Source of the DNA: Bacteroidales bacterium
GTDB lineage: Bacteria; Bacteroidota; Bacteroidia; Bacteroidales; UBA7960
DNA: 20,156 nucleotides
Assembly: GCA_007130545.1 (NCBI GenBank)
Contig: SLSG01000323.1
Span: 1-20,156, forward strand
Direction: 5' to 3'
Shown piece by piece: positions 6,060 through 14,548 of the stretch. A program made the position numbers and the translations under genes. The stretch's first letter is position 1. Each line of letters begins with the position of its first letter. A model generated the notes under the pieces. That model ran no database searches and was not told the DNA's origin. It saw only the letters and a program-made list of their open reading frames with translations.

Positions 6060-8957
6060 ATGAAGCCATTCCTGGAAGAGATCGCCGAACACGTCATGAG
6101 GCACTATGCGGGATCCACGGGCGACATTTGCCTGGTGACCCCCAACCGCCGGGCTGGCCTGTTTTTCAGGAAACACCTGGCTGCCCGCATCGCCCGCCCG
6201 ATTTGGGCCCCGGAAGTGCTGAGCATTGAAGACTTCGTCAACCGCGTAAGCAAACTCGAAGTACTGGACAACACCAGCCTGCTGTTTGCTTTTTACCAGG
6301 TCTACCTTGAGGTGGAAGGGGAAGCCGCAAAGCCGATCGATGAATTTATGCATTGGGCGCCTGTCCTGCTGCGTGATTTTGACGAGATCGACGCCACGGC
6401 AAAGGAACCGGAGGAATTGTTTGACTACCTGCGGGACGTGAAGCGCATTGAGACCTGGAATCCGGACGGGACACCGCTGACCGAATTCCAGAAGAACTAC
6501 CTGGATTTTTTCAGCAAGTTCAGTGATTACCACCGGGTCCTGACCGCCGGGTTGCTCAGTCAGGGGAAAGCCTACCAGGGCCTTTCCTCCCGGGAGGCTG
6601 CCCGGCTGATCGGGCAGGGAACGGACCTCCCCTGGAAAAAGATCGTCTTCGCCGGGTTCAATGCCCTGAACCGTTCGGAGGAAGCCATCATTGACAAACT
6701 GATAAAGGATGGGAAGGCGGACTTCCTGCCCGACCATGACCCGTATTATACCGACGATACCGAAAACGAAGCCGGACTTTTCATACGCAGGTACCTGAAA
6801 AAATGGGGCTTAAAAAAAGCAGAAAGGGTCTCTGCCTTTGCATCCGGACATAAGCACATCAGGATACTGGGGATCGCCAGGAATGTGAACCAGGCCAGGC
6901 TGGCCGGGAACATTCTGGCTGCAGAAGATGCCCCCCCGCTGAATGTCGATACCGCCGTGGTCCTGGCCAATGAGGACCTGCTGATCCCGGTGCTGAACGC
7001 CCTGCCGGAAGCTGCGGCGGGCATCAATGTCACCATGGGGTATCCCCTGCAGAAAACCAATATGTTCGGGTTTTTTGATGCCCTGTTTCAGCTTTTCCTG
7101 AATGCAGACCGGCTCCGCAGGGACGACAAACAAACGCCTCCCCCCTATTACCACCGGGACCTGAGCCGTTTTTTCACCCATTCCTGCACCGCCATGCTGT
7201 GGGAAGAGCAGCAGCAGGCCCAGCAAAACCATGGCGGGCCGGACCCGTCCGTCTCCCTGGCAAATATCCTGGCCTTTTCGAACCGTTCGTTTTTTCACTT
7301 CGGGGACCTGCAGCGCATGGAAGGGGTGCCGGAATCCTTTGGGGAGGATTTTCGCTTTTTGGCGTCGGATTGGAATGCGAATCCGGAGGAGGTCTTCCCT
7401 TCCCTGCTGAACCTGGTTACCCGCCTGGATGTGCGATTCAGGGAAAAGGCCGGAACGCAGGGGAAAGACATCGTCCATACCCCATTTTTCCTGGATTTTG
7501 AATCCCTTTATTACTTTGCCGCGATCTTCCGAAGGATACAGGCCTTTATGAAAGATTTGCCGTTTTTGGGCAAGCTGGAAACCCTCGCCGGACTGTTCAG
7601 GCAAATGGCAGCAGAAACCCGCCTGTCATTCTCCGGTGAGCCGCTGGAGGGACTGCAGGTCATGGGGGTGCTGGAAACACGCAACCTGGACTTTAAGAAT
7701 GTCATTCTTATCTCAGCCAACGAGAGCATCCTTCCCAGGTCCCGCTCCGTAAATTCATTTGTGCCCTACGACGTAAAAAAGAAGTTCGGCTTGCAGGTGC
7801 ATACCGAAAAAGATGCCACCTATGCCTACCACTTCTACCGCTTGCTGCAGAGGGCCGAGCATATTCACCTGATTTACAATACCCAGACCGGGGATATAGG
7901 CAGCAGCGAAAAAAGCCGTTACATCACCCAGATACAGCATGGACTGGGGAAAATCAACCCGCAGATACAACTCTCTGAAGAGATCGTTTCCCTGCCGCCT
8001 CCTCCCGCGGCCATGTCAGGCACGATCCAGGTGGAAAAGTCAGATTTGGTGATGGACCGGCTCTTACAGGCAACACAAAGGGGGCTTTCCCCCTCGGCCC
8101 TTGGTTTGTACATCAGCTGTCCCCTTCAGTTTTTCCTTTCAAGGGTCTGCAGGATTGAAGAGCCGGCAGACCCCGAGGAAACCATTGACTCGGCGACCAT
8201 GGGCACAGTGATCCATGGGGTACTGGAGGAGTTGTACCGGCCATTCAGTGGAGGTGGACTGCTCCCCGGAGACATCGGCAACATGGTCCGGGATGCTGAA
8301 CGGATCACGGGTGAACAATTTGAGAAGCATTACCCCCAGGGGGATATCCGGAGCGGGAAAAACCTGCTGTTGTTTCACCTGGCCAAACAATACATAACGG
8401 ACTTCCTGAGAAAAGAAAAAGACTTCCTCGGACATTGCGTTGGCAATGGCTTGTCTTTTCGGCTTGTCGGACTTGAACAATTGCTCGAAACCGGCATTTC
8501 CCCCGGGGGGGAGAACGGCGGATCGCCCATAAAGATCAGGGGCAAAGCCGACCGGATCGATCTGCTGGATGGCACCATTCGCATCATCGATTACAAGACC
8601 GGAAAGGTGGATGATTCTGAACTGAAGTTTGACTCGTGGGACCAGGTCATCCGGGACAATAGCCGGGGCAAGGCCTTTCAGTTGCTTACCTATGCATGGA
8701 TGTACCAAAAAATGAACCCGGAGGCTGCCGGGATCATGCCGGGCATCATCAGCATGCGGGGCATTGGCAAAGGATTGCTGACGCTGACTTTCCCGGGCGG
8801 GAGCGAAGTGCTGGGGCCCGGACAGCTGGCCCTTTTTGAAGAACAGCTGAAAGTTTTGCTTAGGGAAGTGTTGGACCCGGCCATTCCATTCTCACAGACC
8901 ACGGATGAGAAAAACTGCACATATTGCCCCTTCCGTATGTTGTGCCGCAGGTTTTAG
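6060..8957 (+). CDS. AddB-like PD-(D/E)XK nuclease with Fe-S cysteines and degenerate helicase region
   Basis: The 965-residue protein resembles the AddB subunit of AddAB-type double-strand-break resection nucleases, which generate 3' ends for RecA. The C-terminal RecB-like nuclease carries His719, Asp831 (GKADRID) and Asp844-x-Lys846 (IIDYKTGK). Four cysteines fit the AddB iron-sulfur pattern of one before and three after the nuclease: Cys687 (YISCPLQ), Cys953, Cys956 and Cys962 (CTYCPFRMLC). The N-terminal part looks helicase-derived (TPNRRAGLFFRKHL at 27-40; TRNLDFKNVILISANE from 540), but no Walker A GxGKT/S is visible where AddB normally has one. ATP hydrolysis by this subunit is therefore doubtful. 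The ATG at 6060 lies 4 bases after murU, so the two are translationally close. An AddA partner is not in the window. It is shorter than Bacillus AddB (about 1,160 residues). Confidence 0.85.
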   Translation: MKPFLEEIAEHVMRHYAGSTGDICLVTPNRRAGLFFRKHLAARIARPIWAPEVLSIEDFVNRVSKLEVLDNTSLLFAFYQVYLEVEGEAAKPIDEFMHWAPVLLRDFDEIDATAKEPEELFDYLRDVKRIETWNPDGTPLTEFQKNYLDFFSKFSDYHRVLTAGLLSQGKAYQGLSSREAARLIGQGTDLPWKKIVFAGFNALNRSEEAIIDKLIKDGKADFLPDHDPYYTDDTENEAGLFIRRYLKKWGLKKAERVSAFASGHKHIRILGIARNVNQARLAGNILAAEDAPPLNVDTAVVLANEDLLIPVLNALPEAAAGINVTMGYPLQKTNMFGFFDALFQLFLNADRLRRDDKQTPPPYYHRDLSRFFTHSCTAMLWEEQQQAQQNHGGPDPSVSLANILAFSNRSFFHFGDLQRMEGVPESFGEDFRFLASDWNANPEEVFPSLLNLVTRLDVRFREKAGTQGKDIVHTPFFLDFESLYYFAAIFRRIQAFMKDLPFLGKLETLAGLFRQMAAETRLSFSGEPLEGLQVMGVLETRNLDFKNVILISANESILPRSRSVNSFVPYDVKKKFGLQVHTEKDATYAYHFYRLLQRAEHIHLIYNTQTGDIGSSEKSRYITQIQHGLGKINPQIQLSEEIVSLPPPPAAMSGTIQVEKSDLVMDRLLQATQRGLSPSALGLYISCPLQFFLSRVCRIEEPADPEETIDSATMGTVIHGVLEELYRPFSGGGLLPGDIGNMVRDAERITGEQFEKHYPQGDIRSGKNLLLFHLAKQYITDFLRKEKDFLGHCVGNGLSFRLVGLEQLLETGISPGGENGGSPIKIRGKADRIDLLDGTIRIIDYKTGKVDDSELKFDSWDQVIRDNSRGKAFQLLTYAWMYQKMNPEAAGIMPGIISMRGIGKGLLTLTFPGGSEVLGPGQLALFEEQLKVLLREVLDPAIPFSQTTDEKNCTYCPFRMLCRRF

Positions 8958-8970
8958 TCCCGGCTAAACC
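8950..8970. terminator. Hairpin spanning both stop codons of the convergent nuclease and alaS genes
   Basis: GGTTTTAG (8950-8957) can pair with CTAAACC (8964-8970), leaving one unpaired T and a six-base TCCCGG loop. The two arms contain the TAG stop of the nuclease gene and the complementary stop of alaS. The pairing is symmetric, so it would form in both transcripts. It lacks a following U-tract, so intrinsic termination is uncertain. Confidence 0.35.
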
Positions 8971-11591
8971 GCCTGTTCCAGAAGCTTGCGGCTTTGGGCC
9001 AGGGCCTTGTCCATTCCTGATGCATCCCGGCCGCCTGCCGTGGCAAAGAATGGCTGTCCGCCCCCGCTACCCTGTATGTGTTTTGCAAGCTCCCTTACCA
9101 GGTTGCCGGCATGCAGGCCTTTTTCCTTTACCACCGACTCGGCGATCATAATGGCAAGGCCCGGTTTGCCCCCCTCCTCATGTGCGATCACCAGGAAAAG
9201 GTCCGACACCCTGCTTTTCAGAGAAAAAGCCAAATCCTTCACCGCCTTGGGGTCCATCCTTAGCTTTGCGGCAATGTAGTTTACCCCTCCGATGGTCTCC
9301 ACTCCGGCCAACAGGGATTCCTCCAGCTGTTTGGCCTGCTCCCTTTGAAAGCCCTCAATCCTTTTCTTCAGGAGGTCCTGCTCCTGCAACAATTGTTCCA
9401 GGGCCTGGGTGCTGTCTTTGGGGTTTCTCAACAGTGCTCTCAGCTGCTCGAGTTCCTCTATCTTACCATTCACAAAGGCTTCGGCAGTATTGCCTGTGAC
9501 CGCTTCTATACGTCGTATCCCGGCCGCAATGGCCCCTTCGCTCACCACTTTGCACAAGCCAATCTGCCCGGTTGCCTGCACATGCGTGCCACCACACAGC
9601 TCGGTCGAGAAAGAAGGGTCAAAGGCCATCACCCGGACGCGCTCCCCGTATTTTTCACCGAAGAGAGCGACCGCCCCCATCTGCCGGGCCTCGTCCAGGG
9701 GAATGTCCCGGTGCTCCTGGGCCTGTATGTTCTCCCGGATCTTTTCATTCACCAGCTTCTCCACGGCAGCGATCTCCTCTTTGGTCATTCTGGAGAAATG
9801 CGAAAAGTCAAACCTGAGCCGTTCCTCATTGACCAGGGAGCCCTTTTGCTCCACGTGTCCGCCAAGCACCTCCTTCAAAGCCGAATGGAGCAGGTGGGTG
9901 GCGGTATGGTTGTTGGCCGTAAGCCGCCTTTTTTCCTGGTCCACCACCGCGGTGATGGTTTCAGGCCAATGGGCCGGAACCTTGTTTGTGATATGGACCG
10001 TCAGGTTGTTCTCCTTCTGGGTGTCCACCACTTCTATGGTCTCCCCATCATACTGAAGGACACCCCGGTCGCCCACCTGTCCGCCCGACTCGGCATAGAA
10101 CGGGGTCTCATCCAGCACCACCTGGTAAAAATCCTTTCCCTTTTGGGAAACCTTGCGGTACTTAACCACAGAAACCTCCGCGGCCAGGCGCTCATACCCC
10201 AGGAACCGGGTGTCCTCATGCATTTTCCTGAGCTCTACCCAGTCACCCGCATCCGTTACTGCCGCAGCCCGGCTGCGGCTTTTCTGGGCCTGCATGCCCT
10301 GGTCAAAACCTTCCATGTCGACTTCCAGCCCTTTCTCCCGGGCCATCAAGCGGGTCAGATCGACCGGGAACCCATAAGTGTCAAACAGTTCAAAGGCGAA
10401 GTCGCCGGCAATGACACTCCCTTCCGGGACCGATCCCACATACTGCTCAAATTTCTGTATCCCCATGGAAAGGGTTTTCAGGAAGGTTTGTTCCTCTTCG
10501 TGAATCACCCTGGTGATCAGGTCCTGCCGGGCGACAAGTTCCGGGAAGGCCTCTCCCATTGTGCTGACCAGCACCGGAACCATCTTGCTTACAAAAGGTT
10601 CGCGAAAATCCAGGAAAGTATAGCCATAACGGATGGCACGCCGCAGGATACGGCGGATGACGTAGCCTGCCTTGTTGTTGGAAGGCAGCTCCCCATCCGC
10701 GATTGCAAATGCCACTGCCCGCAGGTGGTCTGCAGCCACCCGCATGGCGACGTCCTGCTCTTTGTCCTTCCCGTAAGTTTTTCCGGCTAGCTCACTCAAT
10801 GCCTGTATCGCTGGCTGAAACACATCGGTATCATAATTGGAGGTTTTTCCCTGCAGTGCCATGCACAAACGTTCAAAGCCCATACCGGTATCCACATGCC
10901 TGGCGGGAAGTGGCTTTAACTCGCCGCTGCTCAGACGGTTAAATTCTATGAACACCAGGTTCCAGATCTCCACCACCAGGGGATGGTCACGGTTAACAAG
11001 CTCATGGCCCGCAATGCGCTCCCTTTCCGCCCGTGGACGAATGTCGATATGGATCTCCGAGCAGGGCCCACAGGGTCCGGTATCGCCCATCTCCCAAAAG
11101 TTGTCCTTTTTTGAGCCATTCAGTATACGGTTCTCTTCCACGTGATCCGCCCAAAAACGCCGGGCTTCGTTGTCGGGCTCCAGCTTGTCGGACCCATCTC
11201 CTTCAAACACGGTCACATACAGCCGGTCCTTCTCCAGACCATATACCCCGGTCAGCAACTCCCAGGCCCAGGCAATGGCTTCTTTTTTGAAATAATCACC
11301 AAAACTCCAGTTCCCGAGCATCTCAAACATGGTGTGGTGATAAGTGTCGTGGCCCACCTCTTCCAGGTCGTTGTGCTTGCCTGAAACCCGAAGGCATTTC
11401 TGAGAATTGGCAATGCGTTTATGGTTCGCAGGACTATGGCCGAGAAATATGTCCTTGAACTGATTCATTCCGGCATTTGTGAACATCAGTGTCGGATCAT
11501 TCTTTACGACCATGGGGGCTGAAGGCACAATGTGATGGCCTTTTTCAGCGAAGAAATCCAGGAACGCCTGCCGTATGTCTTTTGAGTCCAT
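8964..11591 (-). CDS. alaS: Alanine-tRNA ligase
   Basis: The 875-residue enzyme charges tRNA-Ala with alanine and edits mischarged Ser and Gly. The class II catalytic core begins at the N-terminus (IRQAFLDFFAEKGHHIVPSA, then LMFTNAGMNQFKDIFLG). The editing domain has HTATHLLH with His562 and His566, and the zinc-binding CGGTHV has Cys666 and His670. The C-Ala/oligomerisation domain ends with the glycine-rich GGGGQPFFATAGG-type segment near the C-terminus (here GSGGGQPFFATAGG). Length is normal. The ATG at 11591 begins MDSKDIRQAF, as expected for the family. It is divergent from the M23 peptidase gene and convergent with the nuclease gene 6 bases away. Confidence 0.98.
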   Translation of the reverse strand: MDSKDIRQAFLDFFAEKGHHIVPSAPMVVKNDPTLMFTNAGMNQFKDIFLGHSPANHKRIANSQKCLRVSGKHNDLEEVGHDTYHHTMFEMLGNWSFGDYFKKEAIAWAWELLTGVYGLEKDRLYVTVFEGDGSDKLEPDNEARRFWADHVEENRILNGSKKDNFWEMGDTGPCGPCSEIHIDIRPRAERERIAGHELVNRDHPLVVEIWNLVFIEFNRLSSGELKPLPARHVDTGMGFERLCMALQGKTSNYDTDVFQPAIQALSELAGKTYGKDKEQDVAMRVAADHLRAVAFAIADGELPSNNKAGYVIRRILRRAIRYGYTFLDFREPFVSKMVPVLVSTMGEAFPELVARQDLITRVIHEEEQTFLKTLSMGIQKFEQYVGSVPEGSVIAGDFAFELFDTYGFPVDLTRLMAREKGLEVDMEGFDQGMQAQKSRSRAAAVTDAGDWVELRKMHEDTRFLGYERLAAEVSVVKYRKVSQKGKDFYQVVLDETPFYAESGGQVGDRGVLQYDGETIEVVDTQKENNLTVHITNKVPAHWPETITAVVDQEKRRLTANNHTATHLLHSALKEVLGGHVEQKGSLVNEERLRFDFSHFSRMTKEEIAAVEKLVNEKIRENIQAQEHRDIPLDEARQMGAVALFGEKYGERVRVMAFDPSFSTELCGGTHVQATGQIGLCKVVSEGAIAAGIRRIEAVTGNTAEAFVNGKIEELEQLRALLRNPKDSTQALEQLLQEQDLLKKRIEGFQREQAKQLEESLLAGVETIGGVNYIAAKLRMDPKAVKDLAFSLKSRVSDLFLVIAHEEGGKPGLAIMIAESVVKEKGLHAGNLVRELAKHIQGSGGGQPFFATAGGRDASGMDKALAQSRKLLEQAV

Positions 11592-11647
11592 GAAGTGGGG
11601 GCTTATATGTAAGGAGTCTTTTTAGGAAATTTTTTAAACCGGGAAAG

Positions 11648-11679
11648 CAAAATTAAAGGTTTTTTCGTTAGTTTTGCAA
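11648..11679 (-). promoter_or_regulatory. Candidate alaS promoter
   Basis: Reading leftwards, TTG at 11679-11677 is followed after 21 bases by TAATTTTG at 11655-11648. This fits the Bacteroidota pattern of a -33 TTG/TTTG and a -7 TAnnTTTG. Transcription would start about 50 bases before the alaS ATG. It overlaps the oppositely oriented candidate element at 11669-11676. Confidence 0.5.
11669..11676 (+). promoter_or_regulatory. Candidate -7 element for the M23-MerR-MFS-hldD operon
   Basis: TAGTTTTG matches TAnnTTTG. No clear -33 element lies 19-21 bases upstream. If used, it yields a leader of about 105 bases that contains the GC-rich inverted repeats at 11684-11740. Confidence 0.35.
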
Positions 11680-11683
11680 CCAA

Positions 11684-11740
11684 GGCCTGTAGGAGGCCCG
11701 CCCCTCTGCAATCCAGAAAATCTTGCAGGCCCTCCCCGGG
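11684..11740 (+). promoter_or_regulatory. GC-rich structured leader upstream of the M23 peptidase gene
   Basis: Three pairings are visible by eye. GGCCT (11684-11688) pairs with AGGCC (11694-11698) over a five-base loop. CTGCAA (11706-11711) pairs with TTGCAG (11723-11728) over eleven bases. GGCCTG (11684-11689) can instead pair with CAGGCC (11726-11731). The last excludes both of the first two. A CCCCGGGG palindrome ends the block. I recognise no known riboswitch class here. Confidence 0.35.
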
Positions 11741-11787
11741 GCGTCAGGATCTTTGTATTTAATGGAGGTACCAGTATTTTATACAAT

Positions 11788-12756
11788 ATGGGTAGAGAAA
11801 AATATCTGTTTAACACCAAATCCCTTACCGTTGAGAAAGTCAGGGTAACCCTTTGGGACAAAGTAAAGGTACTCTTGCGGATCATTCTGGCCGGAATGGT
11901 TTTTTCGGTTATCGTACTGGCCATCGGCTATACCTTTTTCGACTCCCCTAAAGAGAAGGTACTCAGACGGGAAATAGCACAATACAAGCTGCAATACCAG
12001 ATCCTGAACGACCGCATGGACATTCTTTCCTCGGTTTTGGCAGACATTCAGGACCGTGACGACCACATTTACCGGGTGATCTTTGAAGCCGAGCCCATCT
12101 CCCGCGCCGTGCGTGAAGGCGCATTTGGCGGTACTGACCGGTATGCCCAGTTCTCGGGATATCAAAACGCACAGCTGATCTCATCCACCATGCAGCGCTT
12201 TGACATGCTTGCCCGCCAGACCTACATTCAGTCAAGGTCGTACGACGAAGTATTTGACATGGCCCGGAACAAGGCAGACATGCTGGCCTCCATCCCGGCC
12301 ATCGTGCCGATAGCAAGGGGTTCACAACGCCTGGTTTCCGGGTTCGGGTACCGCATCCACCCCATCTACAAAACGATGCGCATGCATACCGGCGTGGACT
12401 TCCTGGCACCTATGGACACCCCGATTTACGCCACCGGGAACGGAACGGTCATTTCGGCAGAAAGGAGCAACCACGGGTACGGCCGTATGGTGGTGATAGA
12501 CCACGGCTATGGTTACCAGACGCTTTACGCCCACTTAAACCAGATCAAGGTGCGGCCCGGGCAGCAAGTTACCCGGGGCGAGATCATCGGACTGGTTGGC
12601 AATACCGGTGTCTCCACGGCTCCCCATCTCCATTACGAAGTGATCCGAAACAACAGGAAGGTTAACCCGGTAAACTATTTCTACAATGACCTTACTCCGG
12701 AAGAGTTTGAATACATTATCGAAGTGGCATCGCGGGTGAACCAAAGCCTTTCCTGA
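11788..12756 (+). CDS. Membrane-anchored M23 (LytM-type) peptidoglycan endopeptidase
   Basis: The 322-residue protein has a short cytoplasmic N-terminus (MGREKYLFNT), one transmembrane helix at about 28-50, and a coiled-coil-like stretch at about 53-92. A C-terminal M23 domain follows from about 178. Zinc and catalytic residues are all present: His200 and Asp204 (HTGVDF), and His280-x-His282 (HLHYE). It should therefore be an active zinc endopeptidase cutting peptidoglycan cross-bridges or stems from the periplasmic face. The reading frame continues upstream to a TTG at 11674, but those 38 codons (MQPRPVGGPP onwards) look like untranslated leader. The ATG at 11788 begins the family-typical N-terminus. 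The stop overlaps the next start by one base (TGATG), so the MerR protein is probably translationally coupled. Confidence 0.93.
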   Translation: MGREKYLFNTKSLTVEKVRVTLWDKVKVLLRIILAGMVFSVIVLAIGYTFFDSPKEKVLRREIAQYKLQYQILNDRMDILSSVLADIQDRDDHIYRVIFEAEPISRAVREGAFGGTDRYAQFSGYQNAQLISSTMQRFDMLARQTYIQSRSYDEVFDMARNKADMLASIPAIVPIARGSQRLVSGFGYRIHPIYKTMRMHTGVDFLAPMDTPIYATGNGTVISAERSNHGYGRMVVIDHGYGYQTLYAHLNQIKVRPGQQVTRGEIIGLVGNTGVSTAPHLHYEVIRNNRKVNPVNYFYNDLTPEEFEYIIEVASRVNQSLS

Positions 12757-13091
12757 TGGACAAGCCCGTCATAACCTCCGAACGCATATATTACACAATA
12801 GGCGAAGTGGCTGGCATGTTCAAGGTCAACACATCGCTGATCCGCTTTTGGGAAAAGGAATTCGACATCATCCGACCCCATAAGAACAAGAAAGGCAACC
12901 GCCTTTTTACCCCGAAAGATGTGGACAATTTTCACCTGATTTACCACCTTGTAAAAGAGCGGGGCTATACCCTTCAAGGGGCCCGTGCAAAACTGAAGGA
13001 GAACCCGGAGAAGCTTGCCAGGGACTTTGAGCTGGTAAAGACCCTCGACAAGATGAAGACCTTTTTGGAGACATTAAAAAAGAAATTGTAA
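12756..13091 (+). CDS. Small MerR-family DNA-binding regulator
   Basis: The 111-residue protein is a MerR winged helix-turn-helix (YTIGEVAGMFKVNTSLIRFW at 13-32, then KKGNRLFTPKDVD in the wing). A short amphipathic C-terminal helix rich in Lys and Leu follows, where larger MerR proteins have a ligand-binding domain. There are no metal-binding cysteines, so it is not a classical metal sensor. MerR proteins bind dimeric operators and distort the promoter spacer. Which promoter this one acts on cannot be read from sequence. It is coupled to the M23 gene by a one-base overlap and followed 17 bases later by the MFS transporter gene, so those or the leader at 11684-11740 are natural candidate targets. 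Confidence 0.88.
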   Translation: MDKPVITSERIYYTIGEVAGMFKVNTSLIRFWEKEFDIIRPHKNKKGNRLFTPKDVDNFHLIYHLVKERGYTLQGARAKLKENPEKLARDFELVKTLDKMKTFLETLKKKL

Positions 13092-13108
13092 ACCAAAAAA
13101 TACTACCC

Positions 13109-14515
13109 ATGGTCGAAACCATCAAGAAGAAAATCAACGACAACCCGGCAACCAGGTGGGGAATAATGCTGCTGGTGAGCTTAACCATGGCCACCAATTA
13201 TTATTTCTATGATGCCCTGTCCCCTTTGAAGTTTTTAATGGAGCAGGAGCTGGGCTTCAGCTCGGCAGACTATGGTTTTTTCACGGCAGCCTATTCGATA
13301 CCGAATGTTTTCCTGCTGATGGCCGTAGTTGGCGGGATCATTCTTGACAAGATCGGCATCCGGATTACCGGTTTCACCTTCATATTCATTCAGTTCCTGG
13401 GTGCCATCGTCACCGCATACGGGGCATCGCCCTATTTCAATGAAGGCGGTTTCGGCTATGACTTCATGGCCTCTTTCTGGCCGAACTATTCCCCCGCGCT
13501 GAAAATGACCTCCCTGGGCTTCTTTTTGTTCGGACTCGGTGCGGAGACCAGCATTGTGGTGATCTCCAAGGTGATCGTCAAATGGTTCAAGGGCAAGGAG
13601 ATCGCGCTAGCCCTCGGATTAAATATCGCCATTGCCCGCCTGGGCATGGGTGCCGCCATGATCCTTTCCCCCCGCCTGATCATTGACAGTGCCGCCACCC
13701 TGCCGCTATGGAACAATTGGACCGCCCCAATCTGGTTTGGCGCTTTGCTTCTGGGAATCGGACTACTGGCCTTCCTGGTCTATATGATCTGGGATATACG
13801 CTTTGACCGCCAGGTCAAGGAGCGGGCAGAGGCTGACCCGACCGAGGAGTTCCGTCTCAGCGACCTTGGAAAACTGCTGACAAACAGAAGTTTCATTGTC
13901 ATCTCCATGCTTTGTGTCACATTCTATTCGGCCGTGTTCCCATTCATGAAATACGCACCTGACCTGATGATTAACAAGTACGGTGTAAACCCGACACTGG
14001 CCGGTGATATCTCTTCCATCCTTCCGTTCGGGACCCTGCTGTTTACCCCGATATTTGCCTGGATATGCGACTACCGGGGCAAGTCCGCCTCCCTGATGAT
14101 CATTGGCAGCCTGCTGCTCGTCATCGTGCACCTGACCTTCGCAGGAACCAACATCACTCCGTTCATCCCGATGTTTGTCCTGGGCGTGGCCTTCTCCCTG
14201 GTACCTGCCGCCATGTGGCCGGCCGTTGCAAAGATTGTGGAGACCAACAAGATCGGTACGGCCTATGGGGTGATGTTCACGATACAGGCATTCGGACTGA
14301 TGGTCTTCCCCTGGTTGATCGGCGTGATATTGGATTATTACAATCCGGGCGTAGCGGAAACAATCTCCGCAGGCGGGACGGCGGTGTACAATTACACCAT
14401 GCCGCTGCTGATGATGGCCGCGCTGGGCTTAGTCGGACTGGTGTTTGCGTTTATTCTCAGGCATGATGATAAAACTTCCGGTTACGGACTGGAACTTCCC
14501 AATAAAATGGATTGA
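13109..14515 (+). CDS. Major facilitator superfamily transporter, substrate unknown
   Basis: The 468-residue protein is strongly hydrophobic with about 12 predicted membrane helices. The MFS motif A between helices 2 and 3 is visible as GGIILDKIGIR (75-85). A charged cytoplasmic loop at about 230-260 (RQVKERAEADPTEEFRLSD) divides the two halves. An extra hydrophilic insertion after helix 3 (about 105-130) lies in the first half. It resembles the broad nitrate/nitrite- or organic-anion-type MFS proteins of Bacteroidota, but no residue here identifies the substrate. It starts 17 bases after the MerR gene and ends 33 bases before hldD, so it is likely in the same transcript. The ATG at 13109 gives a normal N-terminal cytoplasmic tail before helix 1. 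Confidence 0.9.
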   Translation: MVETIKKKINDNPATRWGIMLLVSLTMATNYYFYDALSPLKFLMEQELGFSSADYGFFTAAYSIPNVFLLMAVVGGIILDKIGIRITGFTFIFIQFLGAIVTAYGASPYFNEGGFGYDFMASFWPNYSPALKMTSLGFFLFGLGAETSIVVISKVIVKWFKGKEIALALGLNIAIARLGMGAAMILSPRLIIDSAATLPLWNNWTAPIWFGALLLGIGLLAFLVYMIWDIRFDRQVKERAEADPTEEFRLSDLGKLLTNRSFIVISMLCVTFYSAVFPFMKYAPDLMINKYGVNPTLAGDISSILPFGTLLFTPIFAWICDYRGKSASLMIIGSLLLVIVHLTFAGTNITPFIPMFVLGVAFSLVPAAMWPAVAKIVETNKIGTAYGVMFTIQAFGLMVFPWLIGVILDYYNPGVAETISAGGTAVYNYTMPLLMMAALGLVGLVFAFILRHDDKTSGYGLELPNKMD

Positions 14516-14548
14516 TGCTTCGTTTTACCTGGTAAATTGCCTGGTCAC

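Noticed and set aside
6810..7604. 264-codon open frame opposite the AddB-like gene
   Set aside because: It overlaps a gene with intact nuclease and Fe-S motifs, and its composition looks like reverse-strand shadow.
9345..10790. 481-codon open frame on the plus strand opposite alaS
   Set aside because: It lies wholly inside the well-supported alaS gene and shows no recognisable domain. Long antisense frames are common opposite GC-biased coding sequence.
11674..11787. N-terminal extension of the M23 protein from a TTG
   Set aside because: The extra 38 residues are Pro/Gly-rich and are encoded by the inverted-repeat leader. The ATG at 11788 matches the family start, and the TTG lies within the promoter octamer.
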